Shown here: positions 53,042 through 61,393 of the stretch, one piece after another
How positions within the stretch are numbered: the first letter of the stretch is position 1
Layout: every line of letters begins with the position of its first letter
Assembly: GCF_900101455.1 (NCBI RefSeq)
Contig: NZ_FMZJ01000001.1
Coordinates: 310,001 to 374,000 of the forward strand
Direction: 5' to 3'
DNA: 64,000 nucleotides
DNA from: Sphingomonas sp. YR710
Lineage (GTDB): Bacteria > Pseudomonadota > Alphaproteobacteria > Sphingomonadales > Sphingomonadaceae
Program-made: the position numbers and the translations under genes
Notes under the pieces: model-generated
Told to the model about the DNA's origin: nothing
Databases searched by the model: none
The model's input: the letters and a program-made list of their open reading frames with translations, nothing else

Positions 53042-53491
53042 CGTTGTTTTGAGTTGATGGCCGAGCTGGCGGTGGTCGTCAATTGCCGAAACGCCAAGGC
53101 GGGCCTGTCCACCGGATCGATTGCGCATGAAATGATGTGCACAAGGCCAATATATGCCTCATCTCGAGATGAAATATTGCGATACAATTGCGCGGGAGAG
53201 GTATATGATTTTCAAATCAGGGACCGCTCGAAAAAACGGGCGGATAGTGCAGGGGAAGTGACATGCCAAATCACCTTCGCTCGACGGCATTGCAGTCAGG
53301 GAGTTTTGCCTCCTTTGCCGGTGCTGAAGCCTGGCGGGATCTGAGCCGCTTTGTGGCCGATACGCGTTTTGCCGATCTGGGGGGTACGCCCAAGGGCGGA
53401 GCCAATGTGCAATACGACCAGGGGCAGGACCTGCACCGACGTGGCCGTTAAATCGGCGCGCGTTCTGACCGAATAGCTCCCCGCCGCGCTG
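53042..53491. other. 450-bp region with a palindrome and small open frames
   Basis: It contains a perfect 14-bp palindrome, TCATCTCGAGATGA (53159-53172), placed like an operator between the divergent SDR gene and a small plus-strand frame. It also holds an 18-codon frame at about 53204-53260 with a GAGAGG site and the 62-codon frame listed separately. Nothing else was recognised. Confidence 0.4.
53262..53450 (+). CDS. Possible small protein of unknown function
   Basis: A 62-codon frame starting MPNHLRSTALQSGSFASFAG, preceded by AGGGGAAG 5-6 bases before the ATG. The product ends in a charged tail (DLHRRGR). It has no signal peptide or membrane helix. The good ribosome site and a palindrome about 90 bp upstream favour a real gene; the lack of any recognised relative and the short length count against it. 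Confidence 0.35.
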
Positions 53492-54097
53492 CTAGCAGTT
53501 CTCGTACTTCCAGTTGCGCCTCTTGCCTTCGGCCAGCATGCTGACCGCCTGTTCGACGCGCCGCCGCCGTGTTTCGGGACGTTTTGCCTCGCTCACCCAG
53601 TCTATATATTCGCGCTGCTGGCTGGGCGGAAACGCATCATATGTTGCGCGGGCCGCGGGGGATGCGGCCATCGCCGCAAGGAGATCCGCGGGCGGCTCGG
53701 CCGGCGGTCTGGGGTGTTTGATCGGGCGCTGAGCTTTCTCGCCGGAATCGATCAGGTCCATGGCTGCAACGACGATGCCGTTCAGGCTGGCCGCGTCAGG
53801 CAGGTCGTCGAGGCTGCAGATCCTGCCGAACTGGCCCATGGCCGATTGGTTTCCCCGGATTTCGGCGCCTTTCGTCACGCGCTCGCCTTGCCAGAAAGAC
53901 AGCGCAGCATGCTGCTTGAACGCCGAGATGCTGCATAGGATCTTGCCGCGATAGCTGAAACTGGGCCGGCCCCATTTGATCGTTTCTTCGACGTCCGGGC
54001 AGGCGGATCGAATGATCGCGCGAAGTTGGGTGAGGATGGGCTGCGCGAATGCCGCGGCCTGCTCGATATAGCGATCTATCCTCGGGTCTGCACTCAT
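53492..54097 (-). CDS. YdeI/OmdA family protein with DUF1801 domain
   Basis: A 201-residue cytosolic protein. The N-terminal DUF1801 domain includes EETIKWGRPSFSYRGKILCS and FWQGERVTKGAEI. The C-terminal bacteriocin-protection (OmdA) region has AARATYDAFPPSQQREYIDWV, then EAKRPETRRRRVEQAVSMLA, and ends GKRRNWKYENC. The family has been linked to envelope stress and bacteriocin resistance, but the mechanism is unknown. A GTG at 54112 is an alternative start. It stands alone. Confidence 0.85.
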   Translation of the reverse strand: MSADPRIDRYIEQAAAFAQPILTQLRAIIRSACPDVEETIKWGRPSFSYRGKILCSISAFKQHAALSFWQGERVTKGAEIRGNQSAMGQFGRICSLDDLPDAASLNGIVVAAMDLIDSGEKAQRPIKHPRPPAEPPADLLAAMAASPAARATYDAFPPSQQREYIDWVSEAKRPETRRRRVEQAVSMLAEGKRRNWKYENC

Positions 54098-54229
54098 GCG
54101 GCGAATATCCACCTCGGCTGACCTCTTGAGTCAAGTATCGGTGGCTGGCAGGGCTTTCCGTTTCCACCATATTGGCGCAAATATACCGTCTATGGGCGCG
54201 ACGAAGCGCCGCGAAGGGGGACGACGGGA

Positions 54230-54817
54230 ATGAAGGATCGCGAATTGCGCGTGCTGTTGGTCTGCGCTGCATGGGCGGTGGCGGGGATGGCAGCGCCGTT
54301 GACTGCTGCAACCCGCGCCGCCGGCATCGCTGCAGCGGATGCCGCCATGTCCACGCCCGCTGCTTCCGATCCCGGCGGACCCGTTTGCGTGGCGCCGCCG
54401 CCCACTGGTCAGCAGCTTGCCGGCGACATGAAGCTGGGCAAGGAAGGCCATAGCATCGAGATCGAGAATGCCGGTGGCGGTGATTCGCTCGTCAAGATCC
54501 GCCATGCCGACACCGGCAAGCTTGCCGCCAGCTTTTTCATCCGGACGCATGAGACCATGCTGATCGATGGCGTGCCCGATGGCGAATATGTCATTCAATA
54601 TGCGTTCGGGCCGGCGCTCGCGGCCGATTGCCGATCATTCACACGGATCATCAAGGCCAATGCGCTTCCCGGCACCGACAAGCTGAAAACCGAGACGATC
54701 GACGATGACGAACATACCGAGGTCAAGCGGATGAGCGTATCCTACCAGCTCTATGTCACGGAAACGGGTAATGTGAAGCCGGTCCCTCTCGATCCTGCAG
54801 CGTTCAACGCGGACTGA
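54230..54817 (+). CDS. Exported protein of unknown function
   Basis: A 195-residue protein with a signal peptide (residues 1-27, cleavage near LTAATRA). An Ala/Pro-rich linker is followed by a compact beta-rich domain (HSIEIENAGGGDSLVKIRHA, MLIDGVPDGEYVIQYAFG) with a Cys pair (Cys53, Cys127 by approximate count). A start at 54230 is supported by AAGGGGG upstream. It is first of three consecutive plus-strand genes for exported proteins that I cannot assign, spaced by about 60-140 bp. Confidence 0.65.
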   Translation: MKDRELRVLLVCAAWAVAGMAAPLTAATRAAGIAAADAAMSTPAASDPGGPVCVAPPPTGQQLAGDMKLGKEGHSIEIENAGGGDSLVKIRHADTGKLAASFFIRTHETMLIDGVPDGEYVIQYAFGPALAADCRSFTRIIKANALPGTDKLKTETIDDDEHTEVKRMSVSYQLYVTETGNVKPVPLDPAAFNAD

Positions 54818-54954
54818 TCGATTTTGGTCGCTGTTGTTTCTGCGAATATTGCGATTAAGGAACCGGGTGATGCGGGGAGCGGCGCTGTCTTTGCCAGTGG
54901 TTTCTGTCCTGCGGGGGGCAAGTATGGTTGCGTATCGGAATTGCGGCGATTGAC

Positions 54955-55683
54955 ATGAACTATCCGCCACCCACCCTGATTCCGCGCAAATCGCGCGCAT
55001 CGTGGGGACGCCGTTTCGTCTTCGTCGGAACCCTCGGCCTGCTCGTGGGCACCTGCACGGTGGCGCGGATCGCGGGCGGTGGCGATGGTGACAAGACACA
55101 GCAGGGGCCGCTGGCGGACCCGGCGCCCCCATCGATACCCGCACCTGCCGAGGCGCCGGCACCCGAAGGCGCCGCAGCAGATATCTCGGCGGCACCCGTT
55201 GCCGCCGCGCCCGCCGATGTGGTGGTCGCGCCTCCGGCACCTGCGATCGATGCCCGGCAGTTGGATCATTGGTATTATGTGCCGCAAATCGGTGACGGTC
55301 CGGGCGCGATCTATAGTCGCAAGGGCGGTGGCTGGGACTATGCGTTCGCCTGTACCGCGGCCACGCATGTCATCGAGTTCATTGCCGTAAACACCGGCGA
55401 TCCGGGAAACTTCGATCAGCAATATGTGCGGGTCGGCCGGGTGAAGTTGATGCTGGATGCAGCCTATTCGAAAGAAGGGCATGGGACGATCAGCAGCAAA
55501 TTGCCGGCAAAACATCCGTTTTTCGATGCTTTTGTCGGCACCGGTAAGACTATCGAAATCCAACTGCTGGCGAATCAGACGGTGGCTATCCCGGTCGGTA
55601 GCGCTGTGACGCGGCTCATTCGCGATTGTCGGGGAAACGGCGAAGTGGAGAAGGCAGCCGGGGCGGCCGCCGCAAAGCGCTAG
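54955..55683 (+). CDS. Membrane-anchored protein of unknown function
   Basis: A 242-residue protein: a short cytosolic N-terminus, one membrane segment (FVFVGTLGLLVGTCTVARIA, about 22-41), a 70-residue Ala/Pro linker, and a folded C-terminal domain with a Cys pair (YAFACTAATH and RDCRGNG) and AAYSKEGHGTISSKL. The C-terminal domain resembles that of the next gene in layout (beta-rich, one Cys near each end). No ribosome site is clear; a TTG at 54928 could also serve. The function is unknown. Confidence 0.6.
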   Translation: MNYPPPTLIPRKSRASWGRRFVFVGTLGLLVGTCTVARIAGGGDGDKTQQGPLADPAPPSIPAPAEAPAPEGAAADISAAPVAAAPADVVVAPPAPAIDARQLDHWYYVPQIGDGPGAIYSRKGGGWDYAFACTAATHVIEFIAVNTGDPGNFDQQYVRVGRVKLMLDAAYSKEGHGTISSKLPAKHPFFDAFVGTGKTIEIQLLANQTVAIPVGSAVTRLIRDCRGNGEVEKAAGAAAAKR

Positions 55684-55746
55684 GGTTTCATCGCAAAAGG
55701 TCTCGCCAGGGTTTTCTTACCACGGACGATCGCGCATGGACGGTGC

Positions 55747-56286
55747 ATGCTGTTTCGATCCGCCCCTCGTGCCTATCTGCCGACGCTGTCGATCGCGGCG
55801 CTGCTGGCGGCCTGTACGCCGTCGGCATCGCCACCGCTGCCGCCGTCGCCGCCGACAGCACCGCCACCGATCGTGCAACCGCACTCGATCGACGCGGCGG
55901 ACTGGCGCGATGTGCCGCTGGCGCCTGGCGCCTGGCATTACCTGGATAGCCGGCAGTCATCGGCCGCGCGTTACGGTCTTGATGGCACTGCGCCGATAAT
56001 CGTTGTGCGATGCGACAAGGTCAGGCGGCAAGTTATGATCATGCTGGCTGGCAGTGCGCAGCAACTCAGCATCTTCACCTCGTCGGGCGGCGAGCATTTT
56101 GCGGCCGGACGGGCCGATGAAGGCGGCGTGGCGATGACTGGTGCAACGTTCGCCGCGAACGATCCGCTGCTCGATCGGCTGGCATTCAGCCGCGGACGTT
56201 TTGCGCTGGCTGCGCCGGGGCTGGCGCAGGTGGTGGTGCCAGCCTGGGCCGAGCCGGCGCGAACGATCGAGGATTGCCGAAAATAA
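55747..56286 (+). CDS. Hypothetical lipoprotein
   Basis: A 179-residue predicted lipoprotein: signal with lipobox LLAAC (residues 19-23), a Pro-rich linker, then a domain with IIVVRCDKVRRQVMIMLAG and a closing Cys in TIEDCRK. The two Cys of the mature domain may form a disulfide, as in the upstream membrane-anchored protein, so the genes may be distant paralogues. The function is unknown. A short structured transcript follows on the same strand. Confidence 0.65.
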   Translation: MLFRSAPRAYLPTLSIAALLAACTPSASPPLPPSPPTAPPPIVQPHSIDAADWRDVPLAPGAWHYLDSRQSSAARYGLDGTAPIIVVRCDKVRRQVMIMLAGSAQQLSIFTSSGGEHFAAGRADEGGVAMTGATFAANDPLLDRLAFSRGRFALAAPGLAQVVVPAWAEPARTIEDCRK

Positions 56287-56366
56287 ATTGTAAAACAAGA
56301 CTTGTTCAAGCCGTGCGGATGAATCATGTTCGGCTTCTCATCAACGTAGCGAAAGGAGGTGATCCG

Positions 56367-56423
56367 ATGTCTCATGGTTCAGCATGGAGGTCGGTTCAGT
56401 CCGTTCGGGAGACGCGCTCCTAA
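56367..56423 (+). CDS. Possible 18-residue peptide
   Basis: The frame starts MSHGSAWRSVQSVRETRS and stops with TAA in the loop of a hairpin. The AGGAGG core lies 7 bases before the ATG, which is ideal spacing. The peptide is basic and has no recognised relatives. Translation is very plausible from the ribosome site, but the product may matter less than the act of translation. Confidence 0.45.
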   Translation: MSHGSAWRSVQSVRETRS

Positions 56424-56475
56424 GGAGCGCCGACGGTTTCCCGGGCCGGCACTTCCGGCCGCTGACCATGTCAGG

Positions 56476-56510
56476 GGATTGCCGGAGCGAAAGCTCCGGC
56501 AATCCTTTTT
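56476..56510 (+). terminator. Strong intrinsic terminator of the short transcript
   Basis: A perfect 13-bp stem (GGATTGCCGGAGC with GCTCCGGCAATCC), a GAAA tetraloop and five T. Confidence 0.93.
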
Positions 56511-56532
56511 CATATGTGGCGGCTTCGATCCG

Positions 56533-56943
56533 TCACGATCCACTTTTCTGCGGTGCGGCATGAAGCCTGGCGACGCGCGCTTGCCAGAGCATCAGGATCG
56601 GCACGACTCCCAACTCCATCATCAGGCCGAACTTGTGCCCCCCGCTCGGCGCGCCGACCAACGCCCAGCTGAGCGCGCGTGACAGGCCGCCGCACACCAC
56701 CATCGCGCCGAGCAGGCGAAAGCGCGCGCCTTGCGTCTCGATCCGGGAAATCGTCGTGACGAACCCGATCCCCATCATGAGGAATATGCCCGAAAGATAA
56801 CGGAAGTGGCTGTCCAGATCGGGGGTGACGGCGGTTCCGCGGATATAGGCGACGCCCCGGATGATTCCCTGCGATCCGGCGGTTAACGGAACCAGGCAGG
56901 CGATCGCGACGGTCAACTGCAATGCTCTACGTTCGATGGTCAA
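56533..56943 (-). CDS. DUF4345-like small membrane protein
   Basis: A 136-residue protein with about four membrane helices, for example LQLTVAIACLVPLTAG, YLSGIFLMMGIGFVTTI and RLLGAMVVCGGLSRALSW. The pattern with a conserved DSHFRYLSGIFL stretch fits DUF4345. I place the start at a TTG (56943) with GGAG 7 bases upstream; this overlaps the end of the preceding minus-strand gene by 17 bp and implies translational coupling. The function is unknown. Confidence 0.72.
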   Translation of the reverse strand: MTIERRALQLTVAIACLVPLTAGSQGIIRGVAYIRGTAVTPDLDSHFRYLSGIFLMMGIGFVTTISRIETQGARFRLLGAMVVCGGLSRALSWALVGAPSGGHKFGLMMELGVVPILMLWQARVARLHAAPQKSGS

Positions 56944-57403
56944 TTTCTCGCTCCAGCAATTCGTCGCGGATTCGGATGGCACGCACTGCGATCCGAACTT
57001 CCCATAGGAAGAGGATCAGGCCGGTGATGAAAACCAGCATCGCCAGAACGAAGACCGCGGCCGTCGTCCGCGCAAAGCCCAGGCCAAGCAGGCTCGCGAC
57101 GAACAGCCCGGCAACGACGATGCAGATCAGGACCGCGCTGGTGGTGCACAGGAAGATCGCGGTGTTGACGATCCGCATCCGCTTATCGAGCAGGCGAAGC
57201 TGGCGGACCTGATCGGTATGGCCCGGATCGTCGATCGGCGTGAAATCGGCTTCGATCTTGCGTGCGCGATCGACGATCCGGGCGAGCCGGCTGGCCAGCA
57301 GGTTAAGGATCGAACCAATGCCGGTGAGCAGGAAGACGGGCGCTAGCGCAAGCTGGATAGTGTGCGCGATGTCGGTCAGGGCGATGGGCTGTACGATCAT
57401 CAT
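56927..57403 (-). CDS. DUF2721 family membrane protein
   Basis: A 158-residue inner-membrane protein. The N-terminal helix region (IALTDIAHTIQLALAPVFLL) and the basic loop LASRLARIVDRARKIE are typical of DUF2721, followed by two adjacent helices (about 80-130) and a charged C-terminal helix (RIRDELLEREIDHRT). The function is unknown. It forms a two-gene operon with the DUF4345-like gene, whose start overlaps its end. Confidence 0.82.
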   Translation of the reverse strand: MMIVQPIALTDIAHTIQLALAPVFLLTGIGSILNLLASRLARIVDRARKIEADFTPIDDPGHTDQVRQLRLLDKRMRIVNTAIFLCTTSAVLICIVVAGLFVASLLGLGFARTTAAVFVLAMLVFITGLILFLWEVRIAVRAIRIRDELLEREIDHRT

Positions 57404-57709
57404 GCGCGTCGATGGCGCTTCACTGTGCGGGTGGTCAAGCGCCATGCGATGCGGCGGTGGGCCCCTTTCCACTACGAAATTTGGTGCGATGCATCAAAAT
57501 TGTGCCCCGGAAGTCCGATGGCGGGCTGGGAATCATTATGTGCTTTTCGCAGAAATGCGCGAGGAATCGGCCTCTATGGATACCGATTCAACACTAAATG
57601 CAAAAAATGCAACCGTAATCGCGTAGGAATCAATCGCCAGCTTCGGCTGCATGCATATGATGCAGTGCACAATAAGAGGACCTGCTGGCTTTCTCGAAAG
57701 GAGACCGAA
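57404..57709. other. 306-bp divergent region with an operator-like half-palindrome
   Basis: This separates the DUF2721 gene from a small exported protein gene. Near 57661-57674 it carries TGC-AGT-GCACAATA, which matches one half of a full palindrome found upstream of the phasin gene. The part from 57580 to 57640 is AT-rich and may hold the promoter. No gene is supported. Confidence 0.45.
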
Positions 57710-57976
57710 ATGAAGAAGTTTGTTGCTCTCGCCGTCCTTTCCGTATTCGCCGCCGCGCCGGCATTTGCGGATACCCAGCAATTCACCCGCGATGGCGTGA
57801 GCTATCGTTATGAGGTGAAGCAGGCTGGTTCGTATCAGGTTATCTCGGGCCGCAATCTGTCCACGGGCGAAAATTTCACGCTCCGCGTTCAGGGCTCGCG
57901 CGTTGCCGGTGTCTATAATGGCCACGCCATTGCGTTTGCAGCTCCCGAAGGCGCCGCACAGCTCGCTGCCAACTGA
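57710..57976 (+). CDS. Small periplasmic protein of unknown function
   Basis: An 88-residue exported protein: signal peptide (MKKFVALAVLSVFAAAPAFA, cleaved before DTQQF), then about 68 residues with a regular beta pattern (GVSYRYEVKQAGSYQVISG, FTLRVQGSRVAGVYNG). A GAAAGGAG site lies 6 bases before the ATG and a strong terminator follows, so it is a single, probably well-expressed gene. Its upstream region shares a motif with the phasin promoter. I do not recognise a family. Confidence 0.8.
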   Translation: MKKFVALAVLSVFAAAPAFADTQQFTRDGVSYRYEVKQAGSYQVISGRNLSTGENFTLRVQGSRVAGVYNGHAIAFAAPEGAAQLAAN

Positions 57977-58001
57977 TCGACCGAGATCAGGTGATACAAG
58001 A

Positions 58002-58035
58002 AAAACGGGGATCGGCCAGTGCCGGTCCCCGTTTT
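58002..58035. terminator. Bidirectional intrinsic terminator
   Basis: AAAACGGGGATCGGC pairs with GCCGGTCCCCGTTTT around a CAGT loop. T-runs on both strands serve the small exported protein gene (plus) and the aminotransferase gene (minus). Confidence 0.85.
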
Positions 58036-58056
58036 CTTATGCGACGAACGCGGGCC

Positions 58057-59265
58057 TCAGCCTGCGTTCTTGCTGCCGGTGTTGACGCCCATCGATTGGA
58101 GGTAGCGCTTCACGTTCCGCGCGGCTTGGCGAATTCGCTGTTCGTTTTCGACCATCGCGATCCGCACGAAGCCCTCCCCATCTTCGCCATAGCCAACACC
58201 GGGCGCCACCGCGACCCCGGCATGGGTGAGCAACTGTTTGGAGAATTCGAGGCTGCCGAGATGGCTTATCGCCGGCGGCAGCGGCGCCCAGCAGAACATC
58301 GAGGCGCGTGGCGAGGGAATGTCCCATCCGGCGCGGCCGAAGCTTTCCACCATCACGTCGCGTCGGCGCCTGTAGAGCTCCCGATTGGACTCGACAATGT
58401 CTTGAGGACCGTTGATCGCCGCGCAGGCGGCGGCCTGAATCGGCGTGAACGCGCCATAATCGAGGTAGCTCTTCACCCGGGTGAGCGCCGAAATCAACGT
58501 CTTGTTGCCGACGGCAAAGCCGATCCGCCAACCGGCCATCGAATAGGTTTTCGATACGCTGGTGAATTCGACCGCGACATCCTTGGCCCCCGGCACCTGG
58601 AGGATGGAAGGCGTCGGCTGCCCGTCATAATAGAGCTCGGAATAAGCGAGGTCGGACAGAACCCAGACCTTGTTTTCCTTCGCCCAGGCGACAAGCCGCT
58701 CATAAAAGGCCAGATCGACGACCTCGGCGGTCGGGTTGGACGGATAGCCGACCACCAGAACCGACGGGCGCGGTACGGTGAACTTCATCGCGCGATCAAG
58801 CGATTCCCAATAATGCTCATCGGGTGTCGTCGGCACCGACCTGATGGTCGCGCCGGCGATGATGAAGCCGAACGTATGGATCGGGTAGGACGGGTTGGGG
58901 GCCAGGACGACGTCGCCAGGCGCCGTGATCGCCTGCGCCAGATTGGCGAGCCCTTCTTTCGAGCCGAGGGTCACAACGATTTCGGTTTCGGGATCGATGT
59001 CGACCCCGAAGCGGCGGCCATAATAGTTCGCCTGGGCCTTGCGCAGCCCAGGGATCCCCTTCGATGCCGAATAGCCATGCGCATCGGGCTTGCGCGCCAC
59101 CTCGCACAATTTGTCTATGACATGCTGGGGGGGCGGCAGATCGGGATTGCCCATGCCGAGATCGATGATGTCCTCGCCCCGCGCTCGCGCCGCGGCCCGC
59201 ATCGCGTTCACTTCGGCGATGACATAAGGGGGCAGGCGTTTGATGCGGTAAAATTCCTCGGACAT
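58057..59265 (-). CDS. alaC: Class I aminotransferase, AlaC-type (alanine transaminase-like)
   Basis: A 402-residue PLP enzyme. It begins MSEEFYRIKRLPPYVIAEVN as in AlaC/YfdZ proteins. Landmarks are DLGMGNPDLPPP, TLGSKEGLANL, the Asn in GYPSNPTAEVV, LSDLAYSELYYDG, the PLP lysine in SVSKTYSMAGWRIGFAVGN, and the C-terminal Arg in GFVRIAMVENEQ. It probably makes alanine from pyruvate and glutamate; other keto acids are possible. It is divergent from phaC. Confidence 0.88.
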   Translation of the reverse strand: MSEEFYRIKRLPPYVIAEVNAMRAAARARGEDIIDLGMGNPDLPPPQHVIDKLCEVARKPDAHGYSASKGIPGLRKAQANYYGRRFGVDIDPETEIVVTLGSKEGLANLAQAITAPGDVVLAPNPSYPIHTFGFIIAGATIRSVPTTPDEHYWESLDRAMKFTVPRPSVLVVGYPSNPTAEVVDLAFYERLVAWAKENKVWVLSDLAYSELYYDGQPTPSILQVPGAKDVAVEFTSVSKTYSMAGWRIGFAVGNKTLISALTRVKSYLDYGAFTPIQAAACAAINGPQDIVESNRELYRRRRDVMVESFGRAGWDIPSPRASMFCWAPLPPAISHLGSLEFSKQLLTHAGVAVAPGVGYGEDGEGFVRIAMVENEQRIRQAARNVKRYLQSMGVNTGSKNAG

Positions 59266-59419
59266 TTCGATTCCTTCGGGTTTCGGACTTGGCGTTCGCC
59301 GGGCACGGGCCCATTGTCACCAGCGGCGACATCTCTATGCGCCGCCGCGGGGGCTTATACGCGCGATATGGTCGAATTGGCAGGCGCCTTTTGGAAAAAC
59401 TCGAGAGGAGGTTTTTGTC

Positions 59420-61192
59420 ATGGTTGATAGCGAGAACAATCAGGGCAAATCCGGCGTCGGCCCCATCGCAATGCCGTCGCTCGCCGATCTTCAGCACTGG
59501 ACGGGAGTTTTCGGCGAAGCGCAGCAGATGCTGATGGAGCATGCGGCGGAGGCGATGGGCAAGGCCGGGATCGATATGCCGATCCCCGCCGATTTTCGAT
59601 CGGCGATGTTTGGAGACCCGGCCAAAGTCGCTGAACATCAGACCCGTTTGATGACCGAAAGCATCGATTTGCTAACGGGCATGGCGACGGGCAATGCGGC
59701 GCTTGCCGCCGCCGCCGACAAGGATCGCCGGTTCAACGCCGAGCAGTGGCGGCAGACGCCGATCTTCGATCTGATCAGGCAAGCCTATCTGTTGCTGTGC
59801 GATCATTGGATGCGGGGCGTGGATGCGCTCGAGGGGCTTGATCCGCGCCAGCGCGAACAGCTGAAATTCGCCACCCGAACGGTAATCGAGGCGATGGCGC
59901 CGTCCAATTTCCCGCTGACCAATCCGGTGGTGCTCGAGCGAATCGTGGAAACACGTGGGGAAAACCTGCTGAGAGGCATGGAGCATATGCTGGCGGACCT
60001 TGGCCGCGGTCAGCTCACCCATACCAACGCCGAAGCCTTCGAAGTCGGCCGCAATATTGCGGCCACGCCCGGCAAGGTGGTCCACGAGACGCCGCTCTAT
60101 CAGTTGATCCATTATACGCCGACGACGCCCGACGTGCTGGCGACGCCGCTGCTGATCTTTCCGCCCTGGATCAATCGTTTCTATATTCTCGATCTCAATC
60201 CCAGGAACAGTTTCATCCGCTGGGCGGTCGAACAGGGAATCAGCGTTTTCGTTGTCTCCTGGAAATCCGCCGATGCCAGCATGGCCGACGTCACGATGGA
60301 CGACTATGTGCTGGGAGGGCAGATCGATGCGATCGATACCGTCCGCTCGCTGCTGAAGGTCGATCAGGTTCACACGATCGGCTATTGCGTCGCCGGCACG
60401 GCGCTGGCGATGGCGCTTGCCTATCTCACCGCGACCGGGGAGGCGGGGAAGGTTGCCAGCGCAACCTTTTTCACCGCGCAGGTCGATTTCAGCGAGGCCG
60501 GCGAGCTCAACCTGCTCGCCGGTGACGAGCAGATCGAGCTGATTTCTGCGACCGGGAGGGAAAGCGGCGTGATCGACGGCCGTATTATGGCTGCGACATT
60601 CAACCTGTTGCGCGGCCGCGATCTGATCTGGAACTACGTCATCAACAATTACCTGCTGGGAGAGGATTATTCGGAGTTCGATCTGCTCTATTGGAACAGC
60701 GATACGACGAACCTGCCGGCCAAATGGCATCGGGCCTATCTGGAGGAACTGTATCGTGACAATCTGATGGTTGTTCCGAACCGTTTGGCAATCGGCGGCG
60801 TACCGATCGATCTGACGCGGATCGAGACGCCGGCTTATGTGCAGGCCGGACGCGAAGATCATATTGCGCCGGCTGCCAGCGTCTGGAAGCTGACCCGACA
60901 GTTGAGCGGTCCCGTGCGTTTTGTGCTGGCCGGGTCGGGGCATATCGCCGGCGTCGTCAATCCGCCGGCGGCGAACAAATATCAATATTGGACCAATCCA
61001 GATCCGGTCGAAACACTCGACCAGTTCATTGCCGGCGCCGGGGAGATCAAAGGCAGCTGGTGGCCGGATTGGCTGAGGTGGATAGAAGCGCGATCAGGTG
61101 GGAAGGTTCCAGCGAAGGGAATGCGCGTGCCCGGCCGGGGGAAGGCCAAGGCCATTGAGGACGCGCCAGGCCGCTATGTGCGTATGCGATAG
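59420..61192 (+). CDS. phaC: Class I poly(3-hydroxyalkanoate) synthase
   Basis: Polymerises (R)-3-hydroxyacyl-CoA into PHA granules. The 590-residue product has the lipase-like box GYCVAG with nucleophile Cys323, Asp480 in REDHIAP, and His508 in GSGHIAGVVNPP. Also present are PPWINRFYILDLNPRNSF and SWKSADASM, typical of class I synthases that work without PhaE or PhaR subunits. A GAGGAGG site lies close to the ATG. A phasin gene follows 200 bp later. No phaA or phaB gene is in the window. Confidence 0.95.
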   Translation: MVDSENNQGKSGVGPIAMPSLADLQHWTGVFGEAQQMLMEHAAEAMGKAGIDMPIPADFRSAMFGDPAKVAEHQTRLMTESIDLLTGMATGNAALAAAADKDRRFNAEQWRQTPIFDLIRQAYLLLCDHWMRGVDALEGLDPRQREQLKFATRTVIEAMAPSNFPLTNPVVLERIVETRGENLLRGMEHMLADLGRGQLTHTNAEAFEVGRNIAATPGKVVHETPLYQLIHYTPTTPDVLATPLLIFPPWINRFYILDLNPRNSFIRWAVEQGISVFVVSWKSADASMADVTMDDYVLGGQIDAIDTVRSLLKVDQVHTIGYCVAGTALAMALAYLTATGEAGKVASATFFTAQVDFSEAGELNLLAGDEQIELISATGRESGVIDGRIMAATFNLLRGRDLIWNYVINNYLLGEDYSEFDLLYWNSDTTNLPAKWHRAYLEELYRDNLMVVPNRLAIGGVPIDLTRIETPAYVQAGREDHIAPAASVWKLTRQLSGPVRFVLAGSGHIAGVVNPPAANKYQYWTNPDPVETLDQFIAGAGEIKGSWWPDWLRWIEARSGGKVPAKGMRVPGRGKAKAIEDAPGRYVRMR

Positions 61193-61308
61193 ACAGTTCG
61201 CTTGAGATTCGCCTGAGAGGTTTGCAGCTGCGGAACAATTTTGCGAGTCGAGTGTTGCCATCTGAGGTTTTTGGCGGGAATCTGGATAATCAATCGGCGC
61301 ATAAGCGA

Positions 61309-61327
61309 TATTGTGCGGCGCACAATA
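61309..61327. promoter_or_regulatory. Candidate operator of the phasin gene (PhaR-like)
   Basis: TATTGTGC-GGC-GCACAATA is a perfect 8-bp inverted repeat with a 3-nt spacer. A second, partial copy (TATTGTGC-ATT-GCA) lies at 61355-61368, nearer to the phasin start. TGC-N3-GCA-type symmetry is known for PhaR repressor sites in PHA-producing bacteria; the assignment is inference. Confidence 0.6.
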
Positions 61328-61393
61328 ACCCTTGCATTTGGCGCTCGCTTGTTATATTGTGCATTGCAACAAAGGTGATTGGGTTAGGGTAAA

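Larger units (their letters stand above)
56352..56510 (+). ncRNA. Candidate short structured transcript with extreme Shine-Dalgarno and tiny ORF
   Basis: At 56352-56365 lies AAAGGAGGTGATCC, the exact 14-nt complement of the usual 16S rRNA 3' end. An ATG follows after one more base. After the 18-codon ORF come two small hairpins (GCGCTCC-TAA-GGAGCGC around the stop codon, and GGCCGG-CACTT-CCGGCC) and a perfect 13-bp terminator. The 5' end of the transcript is not known; it probably begins within the 65 bp downstream of the lipoprotein gene. It could act as a small mRNA, or as an RNA that binds the ribosome. Confidence 0.6.

Noticed and set aside
53262-53450. Lasso or other RiPP precursor
   Set aside because: The product has a Gly-rich C-terminal part, but no Asp/Glu at ring-closing distance from a candidate core Gly, and no maturation or transport genes nearby.
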